Shown: positions 34,901-44,641, counted from the first letter of the stretch. The stretch: DNA of 64,000 bases from Owenia fusiformis (GCA_903813345.2 CAIIXF020000009.1:27130740-27194739), one strand, 5' to 3'. Notes: generated from the letters alone by a model not told the origin. Program-made: numbers and translations.

Positions 34901-35681
34901 GTCCAGTTTTAGTAAAGCTATAGTAGTCATATCATTTTACTTTTTGAACTTTGGATTTTGAACATTTTAGATTTTGTTTAATATAGGCCATGAATATTTC
35001 ATTTTCCTTGACTTTGAAGTTCTCCCATTTTGCATTCTTTCCGTCTATAGAAATGTGGATTAAAACAGAGATGTTCATGATTTGTTATGCTTGTTTTGTC
35101 AGTTGCTAGTCTCAGCCCCCTCCTCCCCCCCCTATGTCAGATATCATCTTGTTAAAAATTACAAGATTTATGTGGTACCTAATGGCCTCTGTGTACCCTG
35201 CGTGCAGAGTCTAGTTAAACTACACTCTGCCTAGTAGAGACCATTTTACAGTTTAGTAGCCCCGCCCCCACGACGAGTACCGGTGACAGTTTGGGTAATA
35301 AATCACTTTTGACCTACGCACTGACCTTTCTTCCACAAATCAGCGAGCTGGAAGAAGCGTATGCCAAATGCGTTCTTATATAGAACGTTGGTTAAATTTG
35401 GCCAACGAACACTGATTGGCGCGGTGAGTTCACAGGTTTATTTTAGTTTGAAAGAGTGAAGACGAAGCTCTCTTTTAAGAAGTGAAGTCAAACGAATGCA
35501 TAGGGTGGCCTCTACCCACTTCCAGCTCAAGAGGTCTACAATGTAACAATTTCTTGGCAATGCAATAAAAATAATCAAAATACTTACCCTCCTCATTCCC
35601 CTGCTCCTCTGGGTTTCCTATGCACCCTGAAAGGATAGCTAGAGTCATGGTACACAATAGTATGCACCGTAGCCCAGTCAT
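19212..35681 (-). CDS. tld: Tolloid/BMP1-like astacin metalloprotease (18 exons, complete)
   Basis: Secreted zinc endopeptidase of the BMP1/Tolloid group. Relatives cleave Chordin/Sog and procollagens and shape BMP gradients. Exons in transcript order: 35681-35588, 28989-28847, 28315-28225, 27640-27523, 27068-26943, 26631-26490, 26222-26099, 25615-25502, 25085-24858, 24539-24438, 23913-23812, 23699-23531, 22792-22674, 22161-22018, 21131-20944, 20332-20179, 19923-19657, 19381-19212. All phases join, giving 864 residues plus TGA. Order: signal peptide (1-21), propeptide ending RQKR (82-85), astacin (86-279), CUB1 (280-393), Ser/Gly linker (394-427), divergent CUB2 (428-557), EGF (558-605), CUB3 (606-719), CUB4 (720-864). 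Canonical Tolloid is astacin-CUB-CUB-EGF-CUB-EGF-CUB-CUB, so the second EGF and one CUB are absent. BMP1 itself (astacin-CUB-CUB-EGF-CUB) is the nearest match plus one CUB. Confidence 0.93.
20179..21131 (-). CDS. tld: Tolloid-like exons 15-16: CUB3
   Basis: Exon 15 (21131-20944) reads [40 protein letters not shown] and [12 protein letters not shown]. Exon 16 (20332-20179) reads [20 protein letters not shown] and onward to YEASLKQP. The four CUB cysteines and the FCG turn are present. NYVEVLVG replaces the usual DYVEVRDG. Confidence 0.92.
20376..20550. mobile_element. Pogo/Tigger-like MITE
   Basis: TA at 20374-20375 and 20551-20552 flank ends beginning CAGCAAAACCTGTCTAATCC and ending GCAGGGTTCACTG. 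CAGyrAAACCTGT-type ends with TA duplication are typical of pogo-family elements. Related pieces: 25783-25882, 43137-43316 and CAGTAAAACTTTCATC words at 53737-53830. Noncoding, inside a Tolloid intron. Confidence 0.65.
21450..21875. mobile_element. MITE family A, copy 1 (426 bp, CAGATGCGAGTAG ends)
   Basis: The left end CAGATGCGAGTAGGTAGTTA and right end CTACTCGCATCTG are inverted. The interior includes CACCAGGTGGCTCGTTCGGG and TAACCCTTATGTATCTAATA. Other copies: 59639-59938 (inverted, internally deleted) and 60070-61420 (carrying a second insertion). No coding capacity. Lies in the intron between Tolloid exons 14 and 15. Confidence 0.85.
22018..22161 (-). CDS. tld: Tolloid-like exon 14: EGF-like module
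   Basis: Encodes (D)[43 protein letters not shown]. Six cysteines sit in EGF order. The D-x-NEC start and the C-x-C-x2-GY stretch fit a calcium-binding EGF. The acceptor used is GTAGGTAG|ACTAT (22161), because only this keeps phase with exon 13. The acceptor lies directly against a 30-bp tandem array. Confidence 0.9.
22162..22580. repeat. 30-bp tandem array abutting the EGF exon acceptor
   Basis: Plus-strand unit AGAATAGACCCTGGCTGAAA TATCTTTTAC, about 14 copies with a few short units. On the transcribed minus strand each unit reads GGTCTATTCTGTAAAAGATA TTTCAGCCAG, so every unit carries a pyrimidine-containing stretch ending in TTTCAG. The last unit merges into the real acceptor GGTCTATTCTGTAGGTAG|AC. 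Confidence 0.9.
22674..23913 (-). CDS. tld: Tolloid-like exons 11-13: divergent CUB2
   Basis: Exons 23913-23812, 23699-23531 and 22792-22674. The first reads [20 protein letters not shown] and [10 protein letters not shown], a normal CUB start (C...G.I.SP...C.W.I). The next reads [20 protein letters not shown] and so on, and the last ends LKMSYVI. The C-half lacks the usual DYVEVR/FCG landmarks and carries several N-glycosylation sequons. The fold is inferred from position and from the N-terminal half. Confidence 0.8.
23973..24276. mobile_element. MITE-like repeat, copy 2 (relative of 16030-16270)
   Basis: Inverted ends: TTTAAACCTCTTGAATACCC on the left and GGGATTCAAGAGGTTAAA on the right. 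The interior shares TAGAAATGATCTCTGCCGTC and AAAATGTCAAAAGGTGGC with the copy after the GPCR gene. Located in a Tolloid intron. Confidence 0.75.
24438..24539 (-). CDS. tld: Tolloid-like exon 10: Ser/Gly-acidic linker
   Basis: A 34-codon exon, phase 1 at both ends, encoding [20 protein letters not shown] followed by [14 protein letters not shown]. It lies between CUB1 and CUB2, where canonical Tolloids have almost no spacer. The acidic SG pairs ([10 protein letters not shown]) resemble xylosylation sites for glycosaminoglycan attachment. This is inference from motif only. Confidence 0.8.
24858..25615 (-). CDS. tld: Tolloid-like exons 8-9: CUB1
   Basis: Exon 8 (25615-25502) was found by phase and motif: [20 protein letters not shown] then [11 protein letters not shown], the first half of a CUB. 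Exon 9 (25085-24858) continues [20 protein letters not shown] to [17 protein letters not shown]. Together they give the four CUB cysteines and the calcium-site-like (F/Y)DFVEVR stretch. Without exon 8 the phases still fit, so an exon-skipped form lacking the CUB1 N-half would stay in frame. Confidence 0.9.
25345..25480. repeat. Interspersed about 125-bp repeat, copy 1
   Basis: Shares TTAACATGCAAAATGTCACC, CTGCCATTTGTTACA and AATATGTCATCACTTCTGGT with 29715-29850, 41965-42060 and 42860-42995. All four are in the same orientation. Possibly a SINE or short MITE. No ends could be defined. Confidence 0.7.
25783..25882. mobile_element. Pogo-like MITE fragment
   Basis: CAGAAAAACTTTTATATTCA with AAAACACC on the left and TTGGATTGGACAGATTTTTG CAG on the right, flanked by TA-like bases. 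Matches the end pattern of 20376-20550. Confidence 0.5.
26099..28315 (-). CDS. tld: Tolloid-like exons 3-7: cleavage site and astacin catalytic domain
   Basis: Exon 3 (28315-28225) begins KTRQKR, a furin site, then [10 protein letters not shown], the mature astacin N-terminus. Exon 4 (27640-27523) encodes [20 protein letters not shown]. Exon 5 (27068-26943) has [16 protein letters not shown] and the zinc site [15 protein letters not shown] (residues 177-191), which fits HExxHxxGFxHExxR with the catalytic Glu. Exon 6 (26631-26490) has [10 protein letters not shown] and the Met-turn SIMHY. Exon 7 (26222-26099) finishes with [16 protein letters not shown]. All residues needed for catalysis are present, so the enzyme should be active. 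Confidence 0.95.
27860..28210. repeat. Interspersed repeat, copy 1 of a SINE-like family
   Basis: Shares TACCCTG.GTGCAGA, ATTTTACGGTTCAGCAGCCC (versus ATTTTACAGTTTAGTAGCCC) and the right part ..TGGC..GATGAGTTCA.AGGTTT.ATTTTAG with 35200-35470. In the intron between Tolloid exons 3 and 4. Confidence 0.6.
28447..28846. repeat. About 25-bp degenerate array copying the exon 2 donor
   Basis: Plus-strand unit AAAATACCTTATAATTGGTG TGTTG, about 16 copies. On the transcribed minus strand each reads CACCAATTATAAGGTATTTT, which matches the exon 2 end GACAATTATAAG|GTATTTTTA. At least six units keep AAG|GTA (for example near 28490, 28610, 28670, 28697, 28772 and 28794). The exon's final 25 bases form one more unit. 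Confidence 0.88.
28847..28989 (-). CDS. tld: Tolloid-like exon 2: propeptide
   Basis: Encodes (D)[18 protein letters not shown] and onward to HHDNYK. The acceptor is TTTATTTGTAG|ATG and the donor AAG|GTATTT, and the phases fit exons 1 and 3. Both exon edges are repeated in the adjacent arrays (28990-29670 upstream, 28447-28846 downstream). The last 25 coding bases are themselves a unit of the downstream array. Confidence 0.85.
28990..29670. repeat. 54-bp array copying the exon 2 acceptor and first codons
   Basis: About 12 units of 54 bp. Minus strand: ATGTATTTATTTGTAG|ATG, TTATCATCATTGAGGGTGAC, ATTTCTCATGATAAC. Each unit therefore holds a copy of the acceptor TTTATTTGTAG and the codons for (D)VIIIEGDI. 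Eleven consecutive units are open in one frame (29606-29010). The unit next to the exon has one extra base and a TGA, so the array does not read through into exon 2. Some units carry GTGAACATC instead of GATAACATC. Confidence 0.93.
29715..29850. repeat. Interspersed about 125-bp repeat, copy 2
   Basis: TTAACATGCAAAATGTTACC, CAGCCATTTGTTACAGGTGC and CAAATGCCAAAC place it in the family of 25345-25480 and 42860-42995. Confidence 0.7.
29851..31228. other. Tolloid intron 1, no feature recognised
   Basis: AT-rich, no conserved exon. The upstream part of this 6.6-kb intron also shows no coding signal. Confidence 0.5.
31229..31540. mobile_element. MITE-like element with GGACGTGATATCACGTCC palindromes
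   Basis: Ends TTTAACTCATTCAATACT and TAGCTAATGAGTTAAAG are imperfectly inverted. The right half holds a perfect 18-bp palindrome at 31461-31478 and a second near-copy (GACGTCATATCACGTCC) at about 31504-31520. Noncoding. Confidence 0.55.
31827..32060. mobile_element. hAT-like MITE (CAsTGGCGGATCTGGG ends) with G-run
   Basis: Ends CACTGGCGGATCTGGG and CCCAGGTCCGCCACTG are inverted, a pattern common to hAT-derived MITEs. Inside are a run of about 19 G and repeated TTTGGGCCC words. The two flanks do not show a clean 8-bp duplication. Confidence 0.65.
32061..35195. other. Tolloid intron 1, mostly featureless
   Basis: Includes a C-run at 34286-34300. Short open frames are random. No conserved exon on either strand. 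Confidence 0.5.
35200..35470. repeat. Interspersed repeat, copy 2 of the 27860-28210 family
   Basis: Sits in intron 1, about 120 bp inside the first donor. It has ACCATTTTACAGTTTAGTAG, CCCCGCCCCCAC and GATTGGCGCGGTGAGTTCAC. Its higher GC content than the surroundings helps mark it as inserted. Confidence 0.6.
35588..35681 (-). CDS. tld: Tolloid-like exon 1: signal peptide
   Basis: Starts at ATG 35681-35679, first in the frame, and ends in phase 1 at GTAAGT. It encodes [20 protein letters not shown] and [11 protein letters not shown]: a short basic n-region, a hydrophobic core and a likely cleavage near SGC-IG. The split codon joins exon 2 as Asp (G|AT). The first intron is 6.6 kb. Confidence 0.85.
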
Positions 35682-35695
35682 GGCGCATCAGTCAT
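35678..35695 (-). promoter_or_regulatory. Upstream mini-ORF overlapping the start codon
   Basis: In the leader, ATGACTGATGCGCCATGA encodes MTDAP. Its stop overlaps the main start as ATGA. A further out-of-frame ATG lies at 35688-35686. If the transcript starts upstream, these would reduce or shape initiation at 35681. Confidence 0.45.
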
Positions 35696-38569
35696 GGTTC
35701 AGTAGTTCTCATGGGTCGCCATACTAATACAATAACTGCCTGTGTAACTACACGTTATGGCCACTTGATTGCTTCTTTCAAGTTAAACCTTACTGCCTAT
35801 CAATTCTTGAGCTTGGAATACCCATCCACGTTGATTATTCCATATCTCCTGAATATAAAAAAGTCCAAATATAATTTTAATTTGTATGTTTCTTATTTTC
35901 ATATTAATCCAAAACAAGATAAATTAGCCATATTTATTGTTTATAATAACAAGTGTACCTCTGACAGCCTGAGTCTTGTAAAAGATTCCACTTTCCAATA
36001 AGAAATACTTTTCTGCGAGACTTTGCTCCTTTATTGCTCCAAATTGTAATAATCGCAGTGTTGTTGTTGTTATTCTTAATGAGTGTTGATGTTTATGAGC
36101 GACGTTTGTGTAAGATGAACCACCCAATGTTTGTGTAATATGAACAACCCAGCGCAACTTGCTCCTCAGACCTGGCACATCTTCTATTGTACCAGAACCA
36201 CTGGTGAAGAACTCAGATTGGCATTCTCATAGAAACCACGGGTAAGAAGCTTATTTTAATTTTGCTCAAATATCATTTTGTGTTCTACTTAATACATTCC
36301 AGTGGAATAATATGAAAAAGCATTGAGCTTAATTAAATTATGTCTTGAATTTTAATACATAAGTCTAAATTTTGGCTGCTGTTTTAAGCCCTAAATGTAT
36401 CTACAATTTGAGTTTTGCTACATACTGGCAGTGAGAGAAACCACAATTTGAAACCATCAAAACTGAAGAAGTTTTATTGGTTTTTAAAGAGAGTTGGCAA
36501 AAATGTAATCAAAACAAGGGATAGTTGTCAAAAGTTGACATAGGTTACAAGATTTATGGTCATAGAAATCAAAGGTTAATGTTGTAAAAACATGAAGGTT
36601 AAGGCAAGAAAAAACATTTTTGGATGTCTCTAAGATTCACCAAGGTTTATGTGTTCTTTGGAAAAATATTCTTGTCAATGTCATACATTTAGTGCAGATC
36701 ATTCTGACCTGCTTAGGCTGAAGATGATATGTTAATTTTGTAAATAAGGTACCCCTGGACTACATGTACATGTAGTTGATTTTCCTCTTAAGAAAATTCA
36801 ATTTGTGTTTCTTTTATTTTTAATTTTAGCGCTAGTGTGATAGAAGAAACTGATCTTAAAATAAAGTGAAAACTTGGGTTAAAATTTTATATTGTGTCAT
36901 CTCATTCCATAAAATCACAGAATTACACAATTGTGTTCTTAATAATACAGCTTCTTTAAAATTCCCTAGACATCTTTCTTCATAAAGACAAAGGCTTGAG
37001 TCAAAAGCTGTAACCAGGAACGAATAAACAAGGACGTGATTATGGTCCCAAAGCTGCCGTTAATTCAATGAACAGCTTATCATGTATAAAACAGAAGACT
37101 GCATTGCCAAATCAATTTCTATGATTTCTCGAAGACAAAATTAAAGGATCTACTAAAGAATTCACTCATTTTTAAATAATCTGAAAAAATAATTGTTTTT
37201 ATATCTTATTCAAAATATAATGTAATAACTGTCGAGAGATGTTTTTGTGATGTTTAATTTGGAAAGTATGAAGAGAGGAATAAAAAGAAATTTTTGAAAT
37301 GCGAAATATCAACATTTTCTAATTATATGAGTTGACTGTATTATAAAAAACCTTTAATGTTCATAAGCTATGAAATATTATAAACACAATCATGAATAAT
37401 TTATTTAGATTATTTTTCACATGTAAAACAACAACTTTTCAATATTTATATATTTATTGATTTCATTTCAGTTTGCTATAGCGCAAGTGTTCTTATGGAA
37501 AATAATAATAAATAGTGTTGACATAATTTGTCATGCATTTGTCATATTTATATATATATATCAAAGATTATAATAATTCATCCGACAAGCCTGTCTTTTA
37601 GTGTTTTTTAAAAGCTCCTAGATTTCATTCCAGGAATATTAAACAATGCAATATTTACAATATATAAATTCAGTACAAACATATAAATATACAGATCAAA
37701 TTAAAGAAAATTAAATAACAGATAACATGTACTTATTAAACATGTTACATTTTTTTTCACATGGCATGCAAACTTTTTGTTGTCTATTCTCTTTAATTAG
37801 AGTGATTTGGGGTACCAATATTATTAAGTTATGCATAATATGCAACTATGACATGAAACATGCCAAGTTCCGCAAAATATAGGCTGGCCTTGTCTCAAAC
37901 CATAATACAGTAAACTATGTGTATGGTAAACTGGAGCAAGAAAAAATATTTGTTTTACAAAAATGTTCACCACAATTTCTTTTTTCATACACAGTCGTAG
38001 ATTCACTAGAAACACCATTTACTTGAGGCAGGTGCTCAATATGTTAGGCGTTACTGTATTTAAAGTGGCAGCAAAGAGAGTATAAAATATTGGAAGCAAT
38101 CAAAAATCATGCCAATCTTCCCCTTACAATCTTAATTTTATTTTCTGAAAAAGGATTTTAGATATTGTTGGACATTTCAGAAAATGAGCATGACATGTGT
38201 AAAGTTGTGACATTTTTTGAAACTTACTCTGAACTGATCAGTATTCTTTGTTGTCCCTTTAATATCAAACATACCTACCTGTCAATCATACATTTTACAT
38301 GAGATTTAAAAACTGTTATTTTTTATATAAGGTAAGCACAAGCCAGGATCTACAAATGGATGATCCAAATCAAAATCAAGGACTATAGGATTTCATTTTG
38401 ACATTTTCATTTGACAACTTCTGAATAATTGTTTTTCTGTATTTACAGTGAGGCTGTTACCTGTCCCATACCTGGCTGTGCCCCTGTTTACAAATAGACT
38501 TTACCCCTGCCAATCCCCCCCCCCCATTTTCCCCTATTTAGATTTTACACCGAGCCTGTCCCCTATCTA
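35696..38569. other. Intergenic region upstream of the Tolloid-like gene
   Basis: Expected to hold the Tolloid promoter on the minus strand. No TATA box or other element could be assigned. AT-rich with short simple repeats (TATATATATATATC at about 37549). Confidence 0.4.
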
Positions 38570-38747
38570 GAATTCTGGAGGGGATCCAGGATTTTGTGTC
38601 GGGTGTGGTGCATCCTATGAGTGGTATGCCAAATAGCACTGAACTCAGGGAAATTTGAGATTTTTGATGCCAATATGTGTATTTTCCTATTATTATAAGG
38701 GTGCTGTATCTCACACATTGTCCCCCTGAATCCGCCTCTGAATTATA
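38570..38747. mobile_element. hAT-like MITE (GGAGGGGATCCAGG / CCTGAATCCGCCTCTG ends)
   Basis: The right end CCCCCTGAATCCGCCTCTG is the inverse of a CAGAGGCGGATTCAGGGGG-type terminus. The left end is a degenerate match (CTGGAGGGGATCCAGG). About 178 bp, noncoding. Confidence 0.5.
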
Positions 38748-38929
38748 TGTGTGATGTCATAACTTTGTTCTGTTCTTAAATACAACTCCAATCCTACCAC
38801 GATACTCATCACAATGAATATGTAAACCAGTTCTTTCAGGCGTTTATACAACGATTTCTTCATCTTTACACTTTTCAAAATCTGTAAAATAATTCCATTA
38901 TAATGCCATATTCTTGATACCATCAGAAC

Positions 38930-39755
38930 TAACTCTAATGATACATTGTTAGGTATTTGCCCAAAGATAACTCAAGATACCATATTCTGCCTTGTAAGCA
39001 CACATCATAATGTGGCTCTATTTTAACTTGATTGGGAAAATATGGTACAATGAAATCAGTGTACAATATCCTGCCTTGTAAACACATGGAAAGATGTAGG
39101 TCTATTTTAACTTAATGGGGAGAATATGGTACAAAGAAATCAATGTACAATATTCTGCCTCATAAACACATGGAAAGATGTAGGTCTATTTTCACTTAAT
39201 GGGGAGAATATGGTACAAAGAAATCAATGTACAGTACAATATTCTGCCTCATAAACACATGGAAAGATGTAGGTCTATTTTAACTTAATGGGGAGAATAT
39301 GGTACAAAGAAATCAATGTACAGTACAATATTCTGCCTCATAAACACATGGAAAGATGTAGGTCTATTTTCACTTAATGGGGAGAATATGGTACAAAGAA
39401 ATCAATGTACAGTACAATATTCTGCCTCATAAACACATGGAAAGATGTAGGTCTATTTTAACTTAATGGGGAGAATATGGTACAAAGAAATCAATGTACA
39501 GTACAATATTCTGCCTCATAAACACATGGAAAGATGTAGGTCTATTTTAACTTAATGGGGAGAATATGGTACAAAGAAATCAATGTACCATATTCTGCCT
39601 TGTAAACACATGGAAAGATGTAGGTCTATTTCAACTTAATGGGGAGAATATGGTACAAAGAAATCAATGTACAATATTCTGCCTTGTAAACACATGGAAA
39701 GATGTAGGTCTATTTTAACTTTATGGGGAGAATATGGTACAAAGAAATCTATGTT
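38930..39755. repeat. About 90-bp tandem array, 9-10 copies
   Basis: Unit AATCAATGTACAGTACAATA, TTCTGCCTCATAAACACATG, GAAAGATGTAGGTCTATTTT, AACTTAATGGGGAGAATATG, GTACAAAGAA. Shorter 83-bp variants lack part of the ACAGTACAATA stretch. Central copies are nearly identical. Lies just downstream of the PGAP1 poly(A) candidate. Confidence 0.93.
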
Positions 39756-39880
39756 CAAATATTTAACAAAATGTTACAACAATATGAGAAATGTCCATGT
39801 TATTTCTGGCCGAAAAAACTTCGCAACAATTCTAACAATTTACAGTACATAACACGTTAAATACATTTTGTAAGACATAA

Positions 39881-39886
39881 TTTATT
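39881..39886 (-). terminator. Candidate poly(A) signal of PGAP1
   Basis: AATAAA on the minus strand, 137 bases after the PGAP1 stop codon. Confidence 0.5.
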
Positions 39887-40022
39887 GTTCAAACACCTAG
39901 AATTGAACAGACATTGAGTTCATAGGCTTTGTATCCTATATTTATAATATATTGAGTGTAAAATAAAAATAATAAAAAGGATAAACATTTACAAATATCA
40001 ATTTCTGCAAATTGTTAGAATG

Positions 40023-43000
40023 TTACTCTGTTTTCTCTTTGCCGTCTACTGTCGGTTCTGATATATCCACCTCCTCGCTAGATGGAACCACTAGTTGTAA
40101 AATGGCCGAAACAGCAACAAACAAAATGGCGATGGTTATGAAGTAGGAAATCCTATAGATAGAGCTGATGGAGTAGAGGACCATGGGAATACATTGGAGG
40201 TAGACTGCCCAGGAAGCTGTTTTGTAGACTGCCCTGAAAACAATACCTTAACTAAACTCCAGATGTCACAGAAACAATACCTTAACTAAACCCTGGATTT
40301 CACAGATTTCAGCAAAATTATTCCCCTAAATGGTTTCAAGAAAAATCAATAGATAACATTATTGAAAAAAATCAAAACTTAAATTAAATTCGCAAGAAGG
40401 GCCCAAAAAGGTGATCCTCTTTTAGATGACAAGCTGTTTTCCTGGAATCACGATGACAATAATGCAGCACACCATCACAATAATGAATATGACAATTACA
40501 TGTATATCACATCAAAAATGTTATAAAAAACTTGAAAAACTAGCCCAAATAAATGCTGTTCAGGTTAATGAAACATATATCTCGTATTTCCATGACAACA
40601 TGCCTTATTTAGGGACTAACCTGTTTGTGACGGGGCCTAGAGTGTAGAACAAAATAATCAGAGAGAGACAGCTTACTATAGATGTCACCCTGGCAGGATC
40701 GCGCGAAAGACTCATCGAATAACTGATAAATAAAAATATATTATTCTATTGAGTTTTTATGATTTAGAAACAGTATGTGTAAATAGATGGCAGGATTGCT
40801 CCCAAAAATGGACTCAAAATATATTCCTCAAAAAAGTTAAGGAAAAACAAAATTCTAATCCTGGAAATGTGCATCAGCTGTTGTGAAACATGTTTCATTG
40901 TTGTCTCCCAATAAAAACGCCATCTAGAAAATAATATGTGAAAGAACAAGACCATTTTAATTGCCTGAAGAAAGATAGTGAGAAAATAAAAAGTAGTAAT
41001 AGAATCATACCTCAGATTTTGAAACCAGACTATGAGAGATGGTGCATTCAAGATAACAAGCCAATTCCATAGCAACAACACAGTTTTGTAAACATTGTAG
41101 GTGCTGACATCTTTTGTGCCTGATTTCTTCTGTATATGAAGAAGGAGAACCTGAAATCAAACAATATGGAATGTACATGTAGGTCACAATATTTATGCTT
41201 TGATGTTTTTTTTAACATAATAATGGATTATGGAAATATTGGCATTCCACTAGACCCTTAATTTACCCAAAAAATCAAGGTTTACTTATTTCTATGAACA
41301 TCAAACAGAAAATAAAAAATAAATTTTAGTTGAAAAAAACAGACCTAAAGATTTATCAAATAGTCCAGCAACATGGATGACATAAGTTACCTTGGCTAGT
41401 AGTAGAACAAACACCATCACAAGGCCTACAGAGCCACTGAATATCCCGGCAACTAGTGTTGCTATGACAACAATATTGTACTGGAAGAATGTAGCTATGT
41501 CACCACTCCTATTTGATCTGCAGCACCTGTGTAATGAAACAAACTAACAAGATGATATCAACATTTAATGTTTTTCTATATTTCCACTTAATTTCATAAA
41601 AGATTCTCAATTTCAATTCAAGATGCCAAACTTTAATGTTTCTCTATATTGAATTCATTCCATGAATTTCAATTTCAATTCAAGGCAAGAAAAATGTTCT
41701 TCTAGAGTCTCTACAATGAATATTCATAGTCTTCCCTAGTTCGATTATGTAAACACCTAAGGGAATAAAACTAAAAGATCCTTCACTGGAGAACCAATAG
41801 ACTCTAAAAGGTCAATAAATCAAACACGTCTCATTAGTCTAAATCGCAAGAATCACTGGTGACAGATTTTTGGGAGATCTGAATATGAGATTGTATTTCA
41901 AGCACATGTCAATTTATATTTGAATCGGTAGATTTACTGAGATGCTTTCATGGAAACAATAATACACAAGGAATAAACTGCACAATGTTGTACCTGCCAT
42001 TTGTTGCAGATGCCAAATGCCAAACACGATTCAAAAATAAAGTTGGGACTATGAGAAATAACTGCCTTACTTGAGTTAAAGTACATACCTTGCACATATA
42101 AATCCTAATATTGCACTGGCTATATAGAGTGCTATAGATACTAAAGCATGATGCACGAGAACCAAACTTGTGGCTAGCACGTATAGTGATAAAGGAAGAA
42201 GAGGGAACCATATTCCTTGAGCAGCTAAACCCTCCACATCATCCCTGGGTACACGTAGTAACTGTAATGCTGGGGCAAATATGAACGTACTGGAATATAT
42301 AATATATCATAAAGAGTACTATTAGATGAATTATGGCTGTGTTGAATTTTTTCATAGTTATAATCTTTGGAAAGTAGATTGCATGTACTTCAAATTTAGA
42401 ATGATTTCAAAATCTATTAGTTGGTCACTAAGTGTGTAGATCATGGTATATCTGTGTTACATCCTATAAGTGGGGACTTTACTAATGTACAAGACTTACC
42501 CAAGAATGATTCTAAGTAAGGCTGCAGGGGGCGCCACCCTATATGACTGTCCCCAAGCTGTGTGGGCATCTGTGAAACCAACTGCACTTCCTAAAATACA
42601 ATGACTGGTAACTGAATTACACATAACTAGGTGTGTTATTTCATATTTCATCCAATCAGAACACAGTATAAATTACAAAAGACATTCTGTTTGTTTTCAA
42701 CCTTGAATAGTTATTTTTGGATTCAGTGAAATTGATGATTTGTGGGTGATTTAATGTATTCTTATCTTCTATTGCCTTGAATTTGAATTCAGGCTCTTGC
42801 CCTCATTTAAAGTCTGATACAAGACAGACATGCCTAAAACTGACCACAATACATTGAGTCTATAGGTGTTAACATGCAAAATGTCACCACCTGCCATTTG
42901 TAAAAGACACAGAATGCCAAATGCCGAACACTCTCGACAAAAAAACCTGGAGACTATAACAATATGTCATCACTTCTGGTGCTGACATAAAGAAAATATG

Positions 43001-44641
43001 AACTGACATTTCTTTATCAAACTGAATATGGTATAATTATTTTGTCACTAGAATAGTTACTAAAACAGCACAAGAATATTTTGTTGATTCAACAGCGCTT
43101 TAATTATATTGGCAGTATAGACTGGTTAAATGGTATTCTGTGAAACCTGTGTAATTGGAACACCTTTGGTACCTCTAAAAAAAATGTTCCTGCTGGGGGG
43201 TTCTACTAATAAAAGTTCATTTGACAATAAGTTAACAAGTTGCTCGACTTTGAAAAGTGTTCCACATATAGAGGTGTTTCACTTTACAGAGGTGTTCCAC
43301 TTTACAGGTTTTGCTGTATTTTTAAATTAGACTTACAGTATTCAAGAAATGTCAGTTCCCATGAAATTAATTGGAAGGGCTTAAACAGTTGTAACAATAT
43401 AATTTCCAACCAGTTGACAATGAAAATGACGAAATCCAATAAAAAGGAATTTAATAGGCTTAATCATGCTTTTGGCTAGAAATTCTTTCCTCATCAATAA
43501 GTGGCAAAAAGCGCCTTTAAATAAGCAACATTCCATACATATCTCTTCTATTAATTAATCTGTAAAGGATATGAACTGATGGGTCTTGAGTGAAAGAACT
43601 TGCAAGCAATTGTATAACGGAATACTTCTATATGGAAAATAATTAGGGTTAAAGGGTGATGTTTCATAGAGGGGAGGCTAAGCTGAAACATAAACACACT
43701 TTCAGAGTTGGCTTTTGGGAAAATGATTTGTTGCCAAACTAATGAGATTTTCAGATTCAACTATTGTATCGCAAGTTATGGAGATATGAGATTAAGCAAA
43801 TAGTTAATGGATGTTTATCCACTGAGATAATGTCTTTAGAGATTACTTTTAGGACGAAATATTCCCATGAAAATATATCTTCATTTTCCTGTATTTTCAG
43901 TGTTCGGAGATTTATGTAACATTCAGGCTGATTTGAAAAATTGGGAATATACAAAAAGGGCAAAAGGAAAATTTTATAGCTGATATAGTAAACATCATAG
44001 CGGTTCCTCTCAGAGAACAGTCCTAAAGTAGGGGTATTATAGAAAGCCAGTCAACATTAGTTAACATTATGTCTATTTGACTTACTTTGCAATTCAAAGT
44101 TAACAAGAGATCATTCAATGTTAACAAGATCATATCAAAATTTCAAAAATTAAAATGAAACATGTATAAAATACAAATGCTTGTTTATTTATCTCTGACG
44201 CTCTAAGTCTTACAATAAGCAACAATACCCCATGTGAAGTATGGACTAACTTGAGATTTTGCAAAGATACGTGTACTTGGATATTATTTTGAGGTAAGTT
44301 TCAATTATAATCACAAATTCACCGTATTCTTCTTTCATTTACACTTATAAAGTCTTCAAACTTCTCAGGACGAAAGAAAACCAATTCATATTTCTTTATT
44401 TTTTAATTACAGCCATCATCAAATTTCTCTTTCAACATTTCTTGTGACTGGTAATTAACGAAGAAAAGAAATACGAGGCAAGGATATAACATTCAGGATT
44501 TCCGATATATTGATGGGTCAATTATATAATCGTTAACACAAACTTACCTGTTTTGTGTAATGTATGTAGTTGCCATGACAACACCATCAGTATGTTGATC
44601 ACTATGAATGTTGGGAATAGGTTACCATAGAAACGAACCAG
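40023..44641 (-). CDS. PGAP1: PGAP1 exons encoding the C-terminal transmembrane cluster
   Basis: Exons 44641-44548 (LVRFYGNLFPTFIVINILMV), 42590-42500 (SAVGFTDAHTAWGQSYRVAP), 42289-42089 (IWFPLLPLSLYVLATSLVLV), 41526-41391 (FQYNIVVIATLVAGIFSGSV), 41150-41011 (NVYKTVLLLWNWLVILNAPS then LIVWFQNL), 40722-40621 (SIVSCLSLIILFYTLGPVTN) and 40233-40023 (TIAILFVAVSAILQLVVPSS and an acidic cytoplasmic tail ending GKEKTE). About seven hydrophobic helices are visible, as expected for PGAP1. Confidence 0.92.
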
